Positions 13,902 to 26,900 of a DNA stretch of 64,000 nucleotides are shown one piece after another. The translations under genes and the position numbers were made by a program. Origin of the DNA: Clavelina lepadiformis (Eukaryota; Chordata; Ascidiacea; Aplousobranchia; Clavelinidae). The notes beneath the pieces were generated by a model that searched no databases, had not been told where the DNA came from, and saw nothing but the letters and a program-made list of their open reading frames with translations. Positions within the stretch are counted from its first letter, which is position 1; each line of letters begins with the position of its first letter. The stretch is from assembly GCF_947623445.1 (NCBI RefSeq), contig NC_135248.1:11107820-11171819 (forward strand). The letters run 5' to 3'.

Positions 13902-14203
13902 CAGGGGTTCCCAACCGGTGGTACGCGGGCAGCTCTCCGTTGCATGCGATATACAGTATAGTAGTATAACAATTTAATTTTGAGTTGCTAAAATATGCGA
14001 ACAACACTTTTATTTCTTTCCGTACTAAATTCTCTGCACTCAGTAAGCTACTTTTGTCGATCTTGCTCCCTGCTGTCATTGTTATTAATACAATACTGCT
14101 GTGCGAATATTGGATCAAATTAGTTGTTTTGAAAATAGTGGTACGTGTTGACAATCCGTGGTGGCTAAGTGGTACGAGAACATAAAAAGGTTGGGAACCC
14201 CTG
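13902..14203. mobile_element. hAT-type MITE (302 bp)
   Basis: Terminal inverted repeats CAGGGGTTCCCAACC and GGTTGGGAACCCCTG are complementary over 15 bp. A perfect 8-bp duplication ggttatag flanks the element (13894-13901 and 14204-14211) and fits nnnTAnnn. There is no transposase frame. It lies upstream of the SCAF4/8 coding start, in the probable 5' intron or promoter region. Confidence 0.92.
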
Positions 14204-14211
14204 GGTTATAG

Positions 14212-16890
14212 TAAATATAGTACGCAGAATGCTCATGTTGGAGTTAGAAATCTTTTTAGCTTTATTCCTAGCTTTCTAGGATTATATTTTTATATGTCAG
14301 TAGGGGGAACCAATGGATTGAAATCAACAGTACCAATGGGAAACCCAAAGCCAACACAACAACCAACACTGATTTGTTGGTCATATATTATAAAATCATA
14401 AATATAAAATTATAAATTTCAACTGTGGCAAAGATGGTTTTGGCATACTAACATTCCCCTCCTTGATGCAAAAAAATTGTGTTGTTCTGTTAACTGTTCA
14501 TTTCAGTTGCATAAAATTCTGACGTCTCATAAGACTGTTTTTATCTCGACATTGCTCAAGAGCAATATATATATATTCATACTAAATTCTTGTTACATGA
14601 TCATGTCATATCGTTGTTCGAAATAATTAAAAAGGAAGCAGATTATCAGACAAATGGTATAAAAAAAAGCAAGCACATTCCCGCTGTTGCACTGTTTAGA
14701 ACGCAAGTTTAATTGAAATAGGCACAAAATCAATCGTAAACTTTGTAAATGTGCAAACAGTCAAAGGACAATGCTTTGTTCGTAACCATGGGTGCCGAAC
14801 TTTCCAAATTCCAAGGCGGTTCTTTACATAAAGCAGGGATTCCACTAATTTAAGAAGCAGTTGTACCACTTAATTGTAAAATGTAGGGTACAGACGGTTT
14901 TATCGCATTTATTTAAAATGAATGTGGAAACGACGGTAAGAGATAAGGAATAGAAATCAAAGTTTATAACAGGTGACTTATTCTGACCTGACCGTAATAT
15001 TTCAAGAGTCGCGTTCGCAGTATAACATAAATGTACCTGTTTTGTGATTTGTAAAGTAAAGCAATGGTTGGTTAGTTTTCAAATTTTAATTGTTACCGCT
15101 GCATAACAATAACGATTACAGTTTCATTGTTACCCTTATTGTCAAGCACTATATGCAAGAAATTCATTGCGTAACTTTTAATAACACTGCTTGAAAGATA
15201 ACAAGACAAGCACACGAAAAGACAAAGGTGAAACCTGGGGCATAATTTCGAGTTCTACACTGAAACTACCCAGACAACTATTTGTTTTTTGGCACACACT
15301 TGCCGTCGACGCCTCATGCATCCTGTTGCGTTGTACTGAATGCAGCATTGTAAACAAACGCGATGACTCCGGTTCAAACAATGCAATAGTAAGTGCATAA
15401 ATGTTTCCAGCTACGCAGTAGGTTAGTTGCTTTACAATTGGCATCATAACTCCTCTGTTGCGACAATCGACAAAACCTTGAGATAAAAGCTATAGACAAC
15501 ACCAAGACCTTGTTTAGCTTTCTTTAATTTTAGTATGTGAAAATGCGTAGATATGTGAGCACTGAGTCTAAACAGTTGAAGGTAAATCATTTAAGTTAAT
15601 GAATTATTTTAGTATCATCCCAGCGAGTTTATGGATAGCAAAGAAGACGTTTAAGTGGCACAAAAGTTTCTCGCTTCTTATGCGTGATCATAGTGTCATA
15701 AATCACGAGACGCCAACGGCCAGTGCGTGATTGTTCGTGCGTAACTGCAAGTTTGCTAACAAGAAGCAGCCAGGGGATAATGACATTATTCGTTACAACC
15801 ACTCACATAGCACATAACATCAAGCCTTTGTTAGTTGCCCAGGCGTAAATGTGGCAAAAAATACCAGATGCAAAGACAATAGGTCGTGATGAAAAGCCAT
15901 TGGTTAATTATTATTATTATTCGGAAAACGCCGCCCTACCAGCCCGCCTCAGCGCCTATGTTTGTAAGTCTCATCTTATTGTCTGGTTCATATCATGTCA
16001 AACAGGTCTGTCTGCTGTTACTGTCTCTAGATGCAGATTATTCAGGTCAAGATGACACACAAGCAAGGGTACTTTTCTATTATTTTATGTGTTGCAGCTT
16101 GAGCTTTTTACTAATTCAAATCAACAAAGGCGATGAGAGGGATAATAGCAAGTTAAATTTTTGAAGGACATGTTGCAACATGTCATCCGCCACTGCTTAT
16201 GATGTACGAAAACAAACTTTAATTTTAACTTTTTCTTTTTAATAATTAATTTTAATATTTTCAAATCTATTCTTATATCGTCAACTGCTTTAATTTCGGA
16301 CAAATTTCTTTAACAATCCTAAACAAATTGATAAGTATTAATTTCTGATCGATACGTTTTCTTTATGATTTAGACGTTAATGGTCTTTCCTTTAAGTTAT
16401 TTCCAAATGGTTAGTTTGTTATTTAAAAACAAAATATTTTAAATTTTTTAGTGTTGGTTTTTTTGTGTAATAGCCGGTATCACTTTGCTACAACGTAAAT
16501 CATGCATAATATATGACAAAATCCACATTAATTCTAATTTTCACGTGCTATATATAAATTTTGCTATTTGTTTGTGATTTACTCCAAATTTTTGACGAAC
16601 TTTTAGGCTTTATTTCCTGTTTAAACATTTTCGGGTTTTACAGCCCTAACTAGATGTATTTCATACCAGCTGTATTTCATATATTTTACTGCGCGATTAT
16701 ATTTTTAACGATACATGTTTAATCTTTTTATTTACACATGATTAAGCTTATAATTAAAAAACTTTCTTTTTATCAGCATCGAAATATCGAGGTTCTAGTA
16801 TATAAGAGCACAATCACAGGATGCTTTCGCATATTAGACTCCAGCTACTCAAACTGTGATATCATCTGGTTGTGCACTTGTATACTAGAC
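14212..16890. other. Gene-free segment
   Basis: AT-rich sequence with only short unsupported open frames (up to about 92 codons) and no recognisable protein signature on either strand. It lies between two MITEs, upstream of the SCAF4/8 coding start. Nothing else was recognised. Confidence 0.6.
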
Positions 16891-17230
16891 CAGACGTGGG
16901 CAAACTGCGGCTCGCGAGCCACATGCGGCTCTTCGGCATGTTTTTTGTGGCTCTTCTAGTCGAATCGTAAAATTTCAATAAAATTGCAAAGACTACCAAG
17001 AGTACCGTTTATGAACGTTTCTCTCTTTTTCTTTTCCTTATTTAGGCCAGCATTGATGACAAGTTACTAATTATCCAAATTCAATGATATTTTTTGATTG
17101 AGGAATGCAGATATGGAACAATTAAACGACATAAATTCTTTATGACGTCATAAGTTCTTATGACTTGGCTCGTCAGTAAAAATTTAACAACCAAAGCGGC
17201 TCTCGGGTTCAAATAGTTTGCCCACCCCTG
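16891..17230. mobile_element. hAT-type MITE, copy 2 (340 bp)
   Basis: Same length and ends as the copy at 7129-7468 and nearly identical inside; differences noticed include T/C near the middle and G/C near the right end. A perfect 8-bp duplication tactagac flanks it (16883-16890 and 17231-17238). The two targets share CTAG at positions 3-6. Confidence 0.93.
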
Positions 17231-17575
17231 TACTAGACCCTGCTAGCCGGAAGCCATATAGAGATTTGAAATTTGGTACACGCAGTTAGAATAATCGTGC
17301 TTACTACAGGCGAAAACTCATGAAATTGGGCCAAAAATTAATACTAAGATTTAGCAATTTTTTTGGTAAAATTCGAACATTGGGTAGCCTACTTCCGAAC
17401 ACTGGCTAGTCGACCCAACGTCTGTGACTCTGCAGTAGGCCTAGATATTTGGCCATCATAAAGTACTTCTGCTATAATTATGATCAAATGGGTACATGAA
17501 CTAATGCACACAAAACTAAACGAATAACCCAAACTAATAAAACACATAATAAGCATGCAAACAAAACATTTTTAC

Positions 17576-17680
17576 CTGTTGCTTCTTCGGCGCTAAAGTT
17601 CACAAGAGCCGTAAGGAAGAGATTTTCCAAAACTCTTGCTGGTTTTACGCGTACATGAAAACTTTTAATCGACTCTCTTC
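17576..17680 (-). other. Possible 5' untranslated exon of SCAF4/8
   Basis: A good donor (GCAACAG then GTAAAAA on the minus strand, exon ending at 17576) follows a CpG-containing stretch. The first SCAF coding exon is preceded by an AG acceptor (exon from 13376), so it has spliced upstream sequence: either a 5' UTR exon such as this or a trans-spliced leader. The choice cannot be made from genomic sequence; the upstream limit given is arbitrary. Confidence 0.25.
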
Positions 17681-18453
17681 ATTAAGTCGTTGTATTTCAT
17701 GTCGTATCCAACAAGATTAACCAAGATCCAACACCTCCTCCAACGTTCGGCAAATAACGTAGTCACTTGCGAAACGCGGCACGGTTCTCTGCTCGTCACA
17801 CATCGGTGCACATTGAGTATTAGCGCACAATAATCTTGCTTCCAAAGGGATAAAACATTGCAAAAGAAAAAGATGTAATGTATGTATTGTGCAATAGACA
17901 TCCTTTCTGGATATGCTGGATAAAGCCATGGGCCAAACAACAAACTATGGTGGTGTAAAACCTACTGTTACTAATTACTCATCTAAAAAAGTTGTCACTA
18001 AAGAACAGAACTAATCTATCAAAAATAGAAAACTGCTGCATTAAGCCAAAATTACATGACATATCGTAGGCCAGTAGCATAGCGAGGCGAGTTCGGAAAG
18101 CAAAGTGCACCGAATGAGCACATAAATAGAGCAACTGTTTGTCTGCGATTCAATTAAGTCAACCAGTTGGGTCAATTAATTCAATGTTACAGCCTAATTT
18201 TACCATTAATTTTTTGAGATGGTATTAACAAGCCCATTTTATTTATTAGCAATGTCTAATAATGAAGATGAAATTCGACTCGCCATGATAGCGAAATTCG
18301 ACTCGCATTTAGTGCAGCGTTCGCCAACCTATTCACTAGCTAACGGCAGTAAACCACGTTTATTTGCCGAAAAATTGTTGTGTTTACTATTTTTTTCCAC
18401 AGTTCATATTTCGACTTTTCGAGCCAGTCGACTTAAAGACAGGGAGTGCACAG

Positions 18454-19361
18454 GGTTCCACGACATATGGCCGCGGGAAAGTGGCCGCGAACAAACTCAC
18501 CGGGGTCAACTGAACGTGACGTAAATTGACCGCAGACAAACTGACTGTGACATAAACTGGCCGGCGATCAAATTAACCGTCGATAAATTGGCCGGCGATC
18601 AAATTAACCGACGACAAATTGGCCGTCAAAAGGTCAAAATTCTAATTCACTATCTAGTCACTATCCAGTATGTGTATTGCAGTCAAGGTTGCCACTCGTA
18701 GAGTTTTTTGGCCCCTTGTACGGTGACCCATATTCATAGATTTCTTATTGTTACATACATTTTCCCAGTCTAGACGAGTTGTTTGATGAGATTATGAAAC
18801 AATGCGTTGTAGCCTATCTCATGTTGTAACAATGGACTTATTGCAATAACCATCGTTGAAGATTTTGCAAACCGTGACATATTAGATTTTCTCAGAGGCA
18901 TCGCCCACAACCTACAATTTGCGCAATAAACTTCCTTGTTTGTCAAATAACAGCTTGTGTAAATTTTAGTGCCCATATTATGTAGTGTCACATGTGTTTT
19001 GCAGTGAACGTCTTTTAATGTTGTTACTCGTATTTCTCGTATTTCCGGAAATATTTCTGTTTATTTCAATAAACGTTTCAATGTGTATTGAAATAAAAAA
19101 CAATTTTGTTAAAAACAAAGGAAATAGTTACAAACAAATATTTACTTTACATATCATATACTACCGAGTTTAAAATTTTGACCTTTTGACGGCGAATTTA
19201 TGGCCGGTTAATTTGATCGCCGGCCAATTTATCGACGGTTAATTTGATCGCCAGCCAGTTTATGTCACAGTCAGTTTGTCTGCGGTCAATTTACGTCACG
19301 TTCAGTTGACCCCGGTGAGTTTGTTCGCGGCCACTTTCCAGCGGCCATATGTCGTGCTCCC
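18454..19361. mobile_element. Mutator-like foldback element with about 200-bp inverted repeats
   Basis: The left arm (18454-18650) and right arm (about 19170-19361) are long inverted repeats. A perfect 9-bp duplication agtgcacag flanks them (18445-18453 and 19362-19370). A 9-bp target and long arms are typical of Mutator-like (MULE) elements. The arms contain sub-repeats alternating TTGGCCGGCGATC and TTAACCGTCGAT motifs. The centre encodes no transposase, so the element is non-autonomous. Confidence 0.85.
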
Positions 19362-19370
19362 AGTGCACAG

Positions 19371-22300
19371 ACGCTCTTTTGAGACGCCTCTCCACGTAAT
19401 GTTGTACCTGTGCTTCGGAACATGTTATTTGCCAATAAAATAATATCAAGTTAAACGCAGTCGTGGATCAGGAACAGCTTAACAACGTATGTATAGCGTA
19501 AAGTCTTTTGTTGAGCTATAGGCCCTATTGGTGCGCGTGGAAAAAGGCACATCAGATTTTAATACCTCGTTTTTCATTCCATAAAATAGATATTTTGGAA
19601 AAGTTTGTATAAGTTATAGGATAATTTAACCCTGGTAGGTATATAGGCTATTGTCTATGGACGTTTTTTAAAATCGTTTTGACATCACATCCATAGGCGG
19701 ATTAGACCACCGGGTGTTCGGGAAATTTCGCGGTGGTCCGATTGACTGAGGCTCTGTCAGTACACTCAGATGACGTGTTATATGCACGAAAGACTAACTT
19801 TTGTTTGAAAACAGCGGACGTAGCATATACATAGAGCCGAATTTAGGTCAATGCACTGTCTAACACCTAAATAAAAATAACATCTTAGCTTTTAATATCG
19901 CAAATGTAAATGTTTTCTTTCTTCTGGAAAGAAAATGTTCTGGTGAGAATGTATCATGAAACAAAACTTCGCTGGGAGCTGATTTGCACAAAGTAGTTAT
20001 TTGATTTACTTTATTATTATTATTAAGTTATATCATTATTAAATTAAGATATTTCAAATCGACAAGGGGCGTCACCATCAGGCATCAGAACTTGCGTTGG
20101 GCCCGCCATGCATGTAGCCTATGCAGTATATACAATTTCATAAACAAAAATTAAATTTTAAAATTTTACTCCACTTAACAAGCGTTTAATCAACATGGAA
20201 TCAATTGTCTGGTGCTTTAAGATTTCGCAAACAGTTTCCTCTGGCGTTTTCTGTATAATCTTATTGTGTTGTAATCATAAACATTTCCAGTTAAAACTGG
20301 AAATAGAAAATGCCCGCTGTTAACCTTTTATGGTTTTGAACACTGTTAGCACATGACTGCCTAATATACTCGACTGTATTCGCGTCGTGTGTTCTAAAAG
20401 TCATTGTAAAGTCAAGTTAATCGCCTTTAAATTCTCTCTCCAAACTTCAGACTGGTGGGCTATGCCAAAATTTGATGGCCAATTTACTTTAACAAATTTT
20501 AGTTTCATAGTAACAGTAGCCTAATAAGCTGTTGGTTTTTCAAGTTATAAGCAATTTTATAAGCAAGCTGTTACCTTGTGAAAATGATTTTTAAGAAGTT
20601 TTTACCGGTAGAAGTTAGAAACAAAAGCATAACATGATAAGTTTAAGTCAGGCTTCTAGCACAGTATATAACATGCACGCATTGCTTTATAAAGTGAAAA
20701 CGAAATATATTGGGTGTAAATACCCAAAACTAAAAAAATTCTCCGTATTTCAAGAAAAAGATAATAAAAATGAAGAAAGCTGATATTGAGAAAAACGCGA
20801 GAAAGAGAAAAAGAGATTGAAAGAAAATTGCGTCCCCGAATATTTTGCAAAATCTAGCACATCATCCATTAGAACGTCGAGATCAATCAGTAAATTTCGT
20901 TGTGCCAAGATCAAGATCAAGATTTGTTTGCAAACGCCAATAAGCCTATAGTTCAAAAGTACTCTTAGTTTGTAAAGTCGTTGCAAGATGAAATAAAAAC
21001 GATTTTGAGATTTCATCTTCATTTAGCCAAAACAGCAATATTTACTGGTAAACATATATTTTAAAACTGATAGAGCTGAAGGTGATTTGAAGCGGTTATT
21101 TGGCCGCCTTGCTGTTTTGTGTATTAATGTGTCCTTGAAAGAACTTTAGGCAATAAAGTAGCAATAGGCAAAGTAGCAAAGTAGCAATAGGGTAAATGCG
21201 AAGGCACGTTTAAGAAGTCAGTTCAGCGATGTGCATTTATAACTTAGACTCACTTTTTTGTGGGTTCAGCATCACGTTTTCGCTCGTATTCCCAATGACA
21301 TTCACAGTAACAAATAAACTAGCGTATAAACCAGTATTAAAAAGCGCACAATTTTTGCAAAAAATGAGCTATTTTCCACATTACGTTTTGCCAAAACCGA
21401 TAGTTTCTTTCTAAGAAATTGCATAAATAACTACACTTGTCAACCCTTGTTAATTAGGTTTCAGCATCGAGGACTTGAGGTAAAACAATTTTTTTATAAC
21501 AAGTTTTTTGACTTTTACGATAGCCTACAGCCCTGCACAGTACAAAGGACTTAGCCAACGGAAACTGAACCAGTAATTGCGTTACAAGTAAACTTAATAT
21601 GACTACAGAGGCGGAAAATATAGGACGCGCTTCGAATAAAATCAGCTTCAGTAGGCTACGTCGTAAGTCGAAGGCACATTTGATTGTTCATTAAGCTAAC
21701 ACTACACAATGTTATGTAGATTTATCGAAATTGATTAATTATTTTCGTAGCTTAACTTAAAAATAATGGACATTTATTTTAATTATGTCACCATTCGGCT
21801 TTTGGTTCTCAATCGCATGTTAATTACCGCATTTTATCGATTAAGCTGCGGCTAATATTTATTTTTGTCGTCGTTTTTAGGCGACTTACATTGAGGGGTG
21901 GGGGCTTGTAAATTAGGGCGACTTGCATTATGCAAACATATACTGTATTTTAGTCTAAAGTTACATAAAATTCGGTCAGAACTAACTTTCCTACTCGTCT
22001 ATACAACGATGCGCAATTGCGGTAAGATGACGACTTTGTCAAGGTTTTATCTTCAGTAAGAATTTGTCGTGAGGATTACAAATATTTTATAAACCAAACC
22101 AGCCAACATATTGACGAAAGTTTATCGAATATGGTGCCGATGAGAACAGTTTCGGTATTTGTTCGTGTACATGACCTACTCACGATACTCGTGTCCGTAG
22201 TAATCAAAACAATTCTCCTCGTGTTGCGACCCTACAGGTTTCCATTTTCCTTCAGTTGGCCAATCACGTCCACAAAGCATATGAATCGCAAGACTAGATT

Positions 22301-23460
22301 TCTTTTTAGTGGTTTGCGCCAAAAGGTATTTGCCAACCCTTGGCCTAAGCGGGCAAGCTGATTGCTAAACAATTGTAAAATCCGCCAGCGAGAAAGATGT
22401 TACTAGATTCAACCTAATATCGCTTGTCCGGTTAACTTCCTTTTATTTCTTGGTAATGCCACATAAAGTAAATTGTCCAGTTCATGTAGTTCATTCCAGT
22501 TCTGTGCAGTCGTGAACTGGAAGCCTGTGTACCACCATGACGAACACGCGCTGTATTTTATCTTTCTGTGCTACGAAAATATTTTACCTTATCAAACCTG
22601 GGATTTCCTGGAACTTCAGCGTTTCACTTCTCATCTTAGCCTTGTTTTTATGCTGAAGATAAAGTTGTCCATTTTGCTGTAACTTACTACTTTTTAACAA
22701 GTTATACTGATGACTCTAACTTACAAAGCCAACAATTGCCCCACTATACAATGACATGTTGAATCGTTTTGCTTAACAAAATATTTAACTCAAATTCTAG
22801 TAGCATATTGTACGGAAAAACGATACAAGTATATGGACATGCAGAATAGAAAAACTAAAAATACTTCAACAAATACATTGTTGCTAATGATGAGTAAAAC
22901 TGGGTACTGTATTTTTGGATCATAATATTCATTACGTATATTGCAAAATGGGAAAACTATGGAAAATGCATTCTTTACTTTTCTTACTTACTACAAGTAG
23001 CTAAACTACGTATCTGATTATGCAGAAAATCTGAAAAGTGAAAGTAGAATTATAAGTTACATCAAGATCATTTATCACACATGCGAAACCGTCCACACAC
23101 CACAAGCATTGATGAGCACACCTACAAATTGCAATTTTACCAAATCAAAACGAACATCAATCTCGGCATGCACAAATTTGATATACCATAAGTCAGCAAT
23201 TTGCCATTCTTTGTCTTGTAATGCAAAATAAACGAATTTGGATGTACTAGCGCAGCATTTTACGAAATCATGTTAATAATTCCACACAGTTCACAGCTGT
23301 TCCAAGAATAATGAATGAAAGATGTTAAGTGCCAAGTGAGTAAAAATCGTTTAGTTTGAGAGCAATTCGCATAACGCATTGGAAATTACGAAGACTGAAA
23401 CATTTACTTTGTTGAAAGATTTCAAATGAGGTAATTGTCAGCAGTAGACAGCCAGGTTTC
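19371..23460. other. Gene-free segment with old repeat fragments
   Basis: No exon with a recognisable protein was found on either strand. Around 19939-20000 a stretch is shared with 33221-33300 (both contain GAATGT or AAATGTATCA followed by an AAAACTT block), so a dispersed repeat is present. The GGCCAA-rich stretch 22200-22360 may be a decayed transposon end. The rest is featureless AT-rich DNA. Confidence 0.5.
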
Positions 23461-23470
23461 ATAGATATAT

Positions 23471-23790
23471 TGTAGCGGCCATTGGGTGCTCATTGATTTG
23501 TCGCTGGTTGGCGCCCTCAGAATACTCCCCCGCACGTGGTAACTGTCTCACTGCGCGTCCGTTTTTCCATCCCGTACCTTTCTCCCATTCCTTTCATCCC
23601 ATTGCTTGCGCACAAAATGCCAGTTCGATTAAAGCCTTGAACTAAGAAGGTCGTGTTTTTTTCTTTCAATATACGAGCGAAGCTAGCATACCACTGAAGC
23701 AGCAGCCTTCTAAGTCAGGAGTCAGCAACGGAACAACGTAACAGCCCTAACCTTCGCCATAATATAACCCAACTTTTCGGCGCAACTTCA
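23471..23790. mobile_element. Possible solo LTR of a Ty3/gypsy-like element
   Basis: The segment begins TGTAGCGGCCATTGGG, a start common in Ty3/gypsy LTRs. It is more GC-rich than its surroundings, with an LTR-like R-region cue (GATTAAAGCCTTGAAC), and may end near GTAACA at about 23741 or slightly beyond. No gag-pol, primer-binding site or convincing 4-5-bp duplication was located, so both identity and right boundary are uncertain. Confidence 0.35.
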
Positions 23791-23976
23791 ACACAGCTTT
23801 AACACTCAAGGGTAAAGGTTTCCGACTCTGACATCACAGAAGGTTGTAGATTAAAAGGGGTTGACAATGTTCATTTCATGTCGACTATGAACACCACAAC
23901 AGCGTTCTGCTATAATTTCATTGCTCGCATGTGGTTAGTTTGTGGTCTGCAATGGAATCCAAATTGTTCAGTATCC

Positions 23977-26900
23977 TCAGGATTTGTAAGTTCGATACGC
24001 TCGCTGTATATCTTTTCTGCAAACTGGACATCTTCGGAGCGACTGCGTACATCTCATGCATGAACAAATGTGTCCGCAAGGCACAAAAACCATGTCAGAG
24101 TCACGATCAAGACAAACTTTGCATCTTCGCTCATCCTGAAGTCTTCGAAGATGATCCTGCATCTGTCTTCGGTCTTCCTCCTCGTTAACAGAGGAATGTG
24201 AGGAGAAAGTTTCTTCTGTAGAAGTTACCTGCTCATTTGATCTTACGCTCTCAGTCTCTTGTTCTGGTTCCTCCACCTGACTTGGATCACTGTGTGGCTC
24301 TGCACTTCTCAAACTAGCAACTTCTTCATTCCCTCGATACAAATCTGCATTCTCATCAACATCTTCAAATGATAAATCTGAAACATCAGGAAAAAAATAT
24401 ATAAAGATTGGTTCATTGTTCACGATATTTATTCGACACCATAACCACAAATTACGTTAAAAAAAATAAACTGTGAGAAGTCAGTTGTTAGCGTTTGTTT
24501 GAAGGTGACTAGATTGAACGTCAATAGACATATGTTGGCATTGTTATGACTTAAAATACAGATATAATTGATAGATTATTATTTGATGCAAATACAATGT
24601 ATGTGATTAGCATTCACACATAATTTCCTCTGACATTAGTTGGTAATACTATTTTAGTAATTCTGTGACACAGCGAAACATCGTTGTCAACTTGCTCTTC
24701 TATCCTATGTTAATCATTAACAGTGACTTAATCATCAATCTTGTCAAAATCAAAATTTATCAGGGTAATTCCCAAGGTAAAATACATCTAAGTAGCTCAT
24801 TTAAATACAAACTTCCTTTTACCAACAATGAGCTTTTTTTACTTACTGTTTTAAACAATAAGTACAAAGGTTAAGCAATAAAAGCCTAATTACCAATATA
24901 CTAAATATACCGAAAAAATTAATAATGTTCACTGTTCCATTTCCATGATATGAATACAAAAGATAATGCTAATTCCAGCATCGGTTTTGTGTTATAATTT
25001 CAACTTACCACTGTTAGATGGTTGAAATGATCTGGTCTCTTGAACCGGTTCTTCTTCTTCTTCATCAGAAAGATCTATTAAGTCTTGTTCTGTTGTTATC
25101 AGAGCCTCCAGGAAAGCATCCATAGTTTGATAATTACAGGAATTGTTCATGACTTGTCGTTTTACTACTTTTCTTATGTGACGTCTCGTAAATCCCATCG
25201 TGAGAGCCTGTGCTGCCAGTTCCGAATTCAAAGCACGTATCAATTCCTCCCTGCAATAGAAATTATATTAGTTAAATCTTTATTTGAAAGCCTTGTGGCT
25301 CTAACTAAGTAACTATGATGCTACAAATATATTAAAATTTCAAGTTTCTTGATTGTTACCGTAGGTTTTCTCCTTGTTGGCCTTGGAATGACGATGGTGG
25401 AGTTGGTAATCTATCTGGTCCACTCTGAATGTGGCCCGTTCCCTCCTGAGAGCGCATACTGCTCAATGATGATGGCTCTGCTATAGATGGCGTACACTCC
25501 TCTTCACAAGAGATCTCCTCCGAAAGCATTTCTGTTAAGACAGACTCCACAAATTCCACACCACGATTTCGAAGCAAATATTGACAGCTTGGATGAAGCT
25601 TGGCATGTTCCTTCCACGCATGGTTACGTGTTGCCCAATTTGATACTTCAATACCACAGTACCAACAACACACATTATCACCATCACCTGTTGAAGAGAA
25701 TCTTTTCTGTTTTATTCTTATAACTGATCAATACAAATCACAAGTTTAGAAGCCGACAACAGAATGACTTTGATATGTCTTCTTGCAGTAAAACGATACC
25801 AAAAAAAACTTACCAAGATAATAAAATCCAGCACTAGCCACCTCATTTAATGGAGAAAGACTGTCGCTGGGCCAAGGTGCTCTAAAGGTAGAAATCCGCT
25901 GACTTAAGTACACCATTCCTGGATTCTGAGGTGACTGACAAGGGTACATGTCCACTAAAAGGAGTTTTTGTTGTGTAGACAAAAAATCATCATCTACATC
26001 AAGTTCAGAAGCAGGGAGCGGCGGATTCATTTCCATGTCTTGTCCCGTTACAGCAGCAAAAGGATCTAAGTCTCGTATCAACTCTGGTGTCTGGCTATGA
26101 ATTGTTTGTGTAGCTTGATACATTTGATCTTGAGATTTTGAGGAATGTACGTATCTTGATTGCGCTGGGATTTGAAGTCGAGCAGTTTCATGAAAACGTA
26201 TGTTTGAGCCAGAATTTCCAGTTATTCCTGGTCTTGCGTCTGAATCATTCAGAAATTGCTCTAAAAAATGACTAGGAACAGGCTGAAGGACATTGGAGTT
26301 TGTGCTGAGATCAGATATTTCAACCGTCTTGTAAAGTGTTTCTCCTGATGCCGGTTGACTAATTTTTCGATTAGCAGCTTGCGATGGAACTGGAATCGAA
26401 GGGGGTGGATTTTGCGGAAGCTGACTATTTATTGGTAAACCACTACTAGTTGATGGTTGACTTTGAAAAGCTGAACTCTGATACAGCTGTGGAAGTTGCT
26501 GAACTAAAGTTTTTTCACTGGGTTGCCTGTAATTTGTTGTAGCCATTGGTGATAAAGGAATTTGGTTTGTACAAAATAAAAAAGGAGATACCAAATCAAA
26601 AAAGAGATATAAAAATGTCCAATTCAAGGAAAGCGAAAACTTTTCGGAAAGAGTTTGACAAAAACTTACTGAGATTCTTTGAGAACAGGAAGCACCGCTG
26701 TTTCTTCTGAAATTGGAATATTTTCTGGGTCTTCATTCCTAGCTAATCTATTGACATAGCAAAGTTACTTGCAAAAAGTAAGTCTTCAACAAAACATTTC
26801 TAGATGTTATTTTATCAACAAATGCATGTACCAAATGAAATTAAATTATTTATGCAAAAGACAATTTTTAAAAAAAATTTTAAATTACAACAGAAAAATG

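Noticed and set aside
16738..16959. 73-codon plus-strand frame
   Set aside because: It runs into a hAT MITE (16891-17230), which supplies its C-terminal part; no protein evidence.
18454..19361. Regular spaced sub-repeats considered as a CRISPR-like array
   Set aside because: Units are mirrored into inverted arms with a 9-bp target duplication in an animal genome; a transposon explains them.
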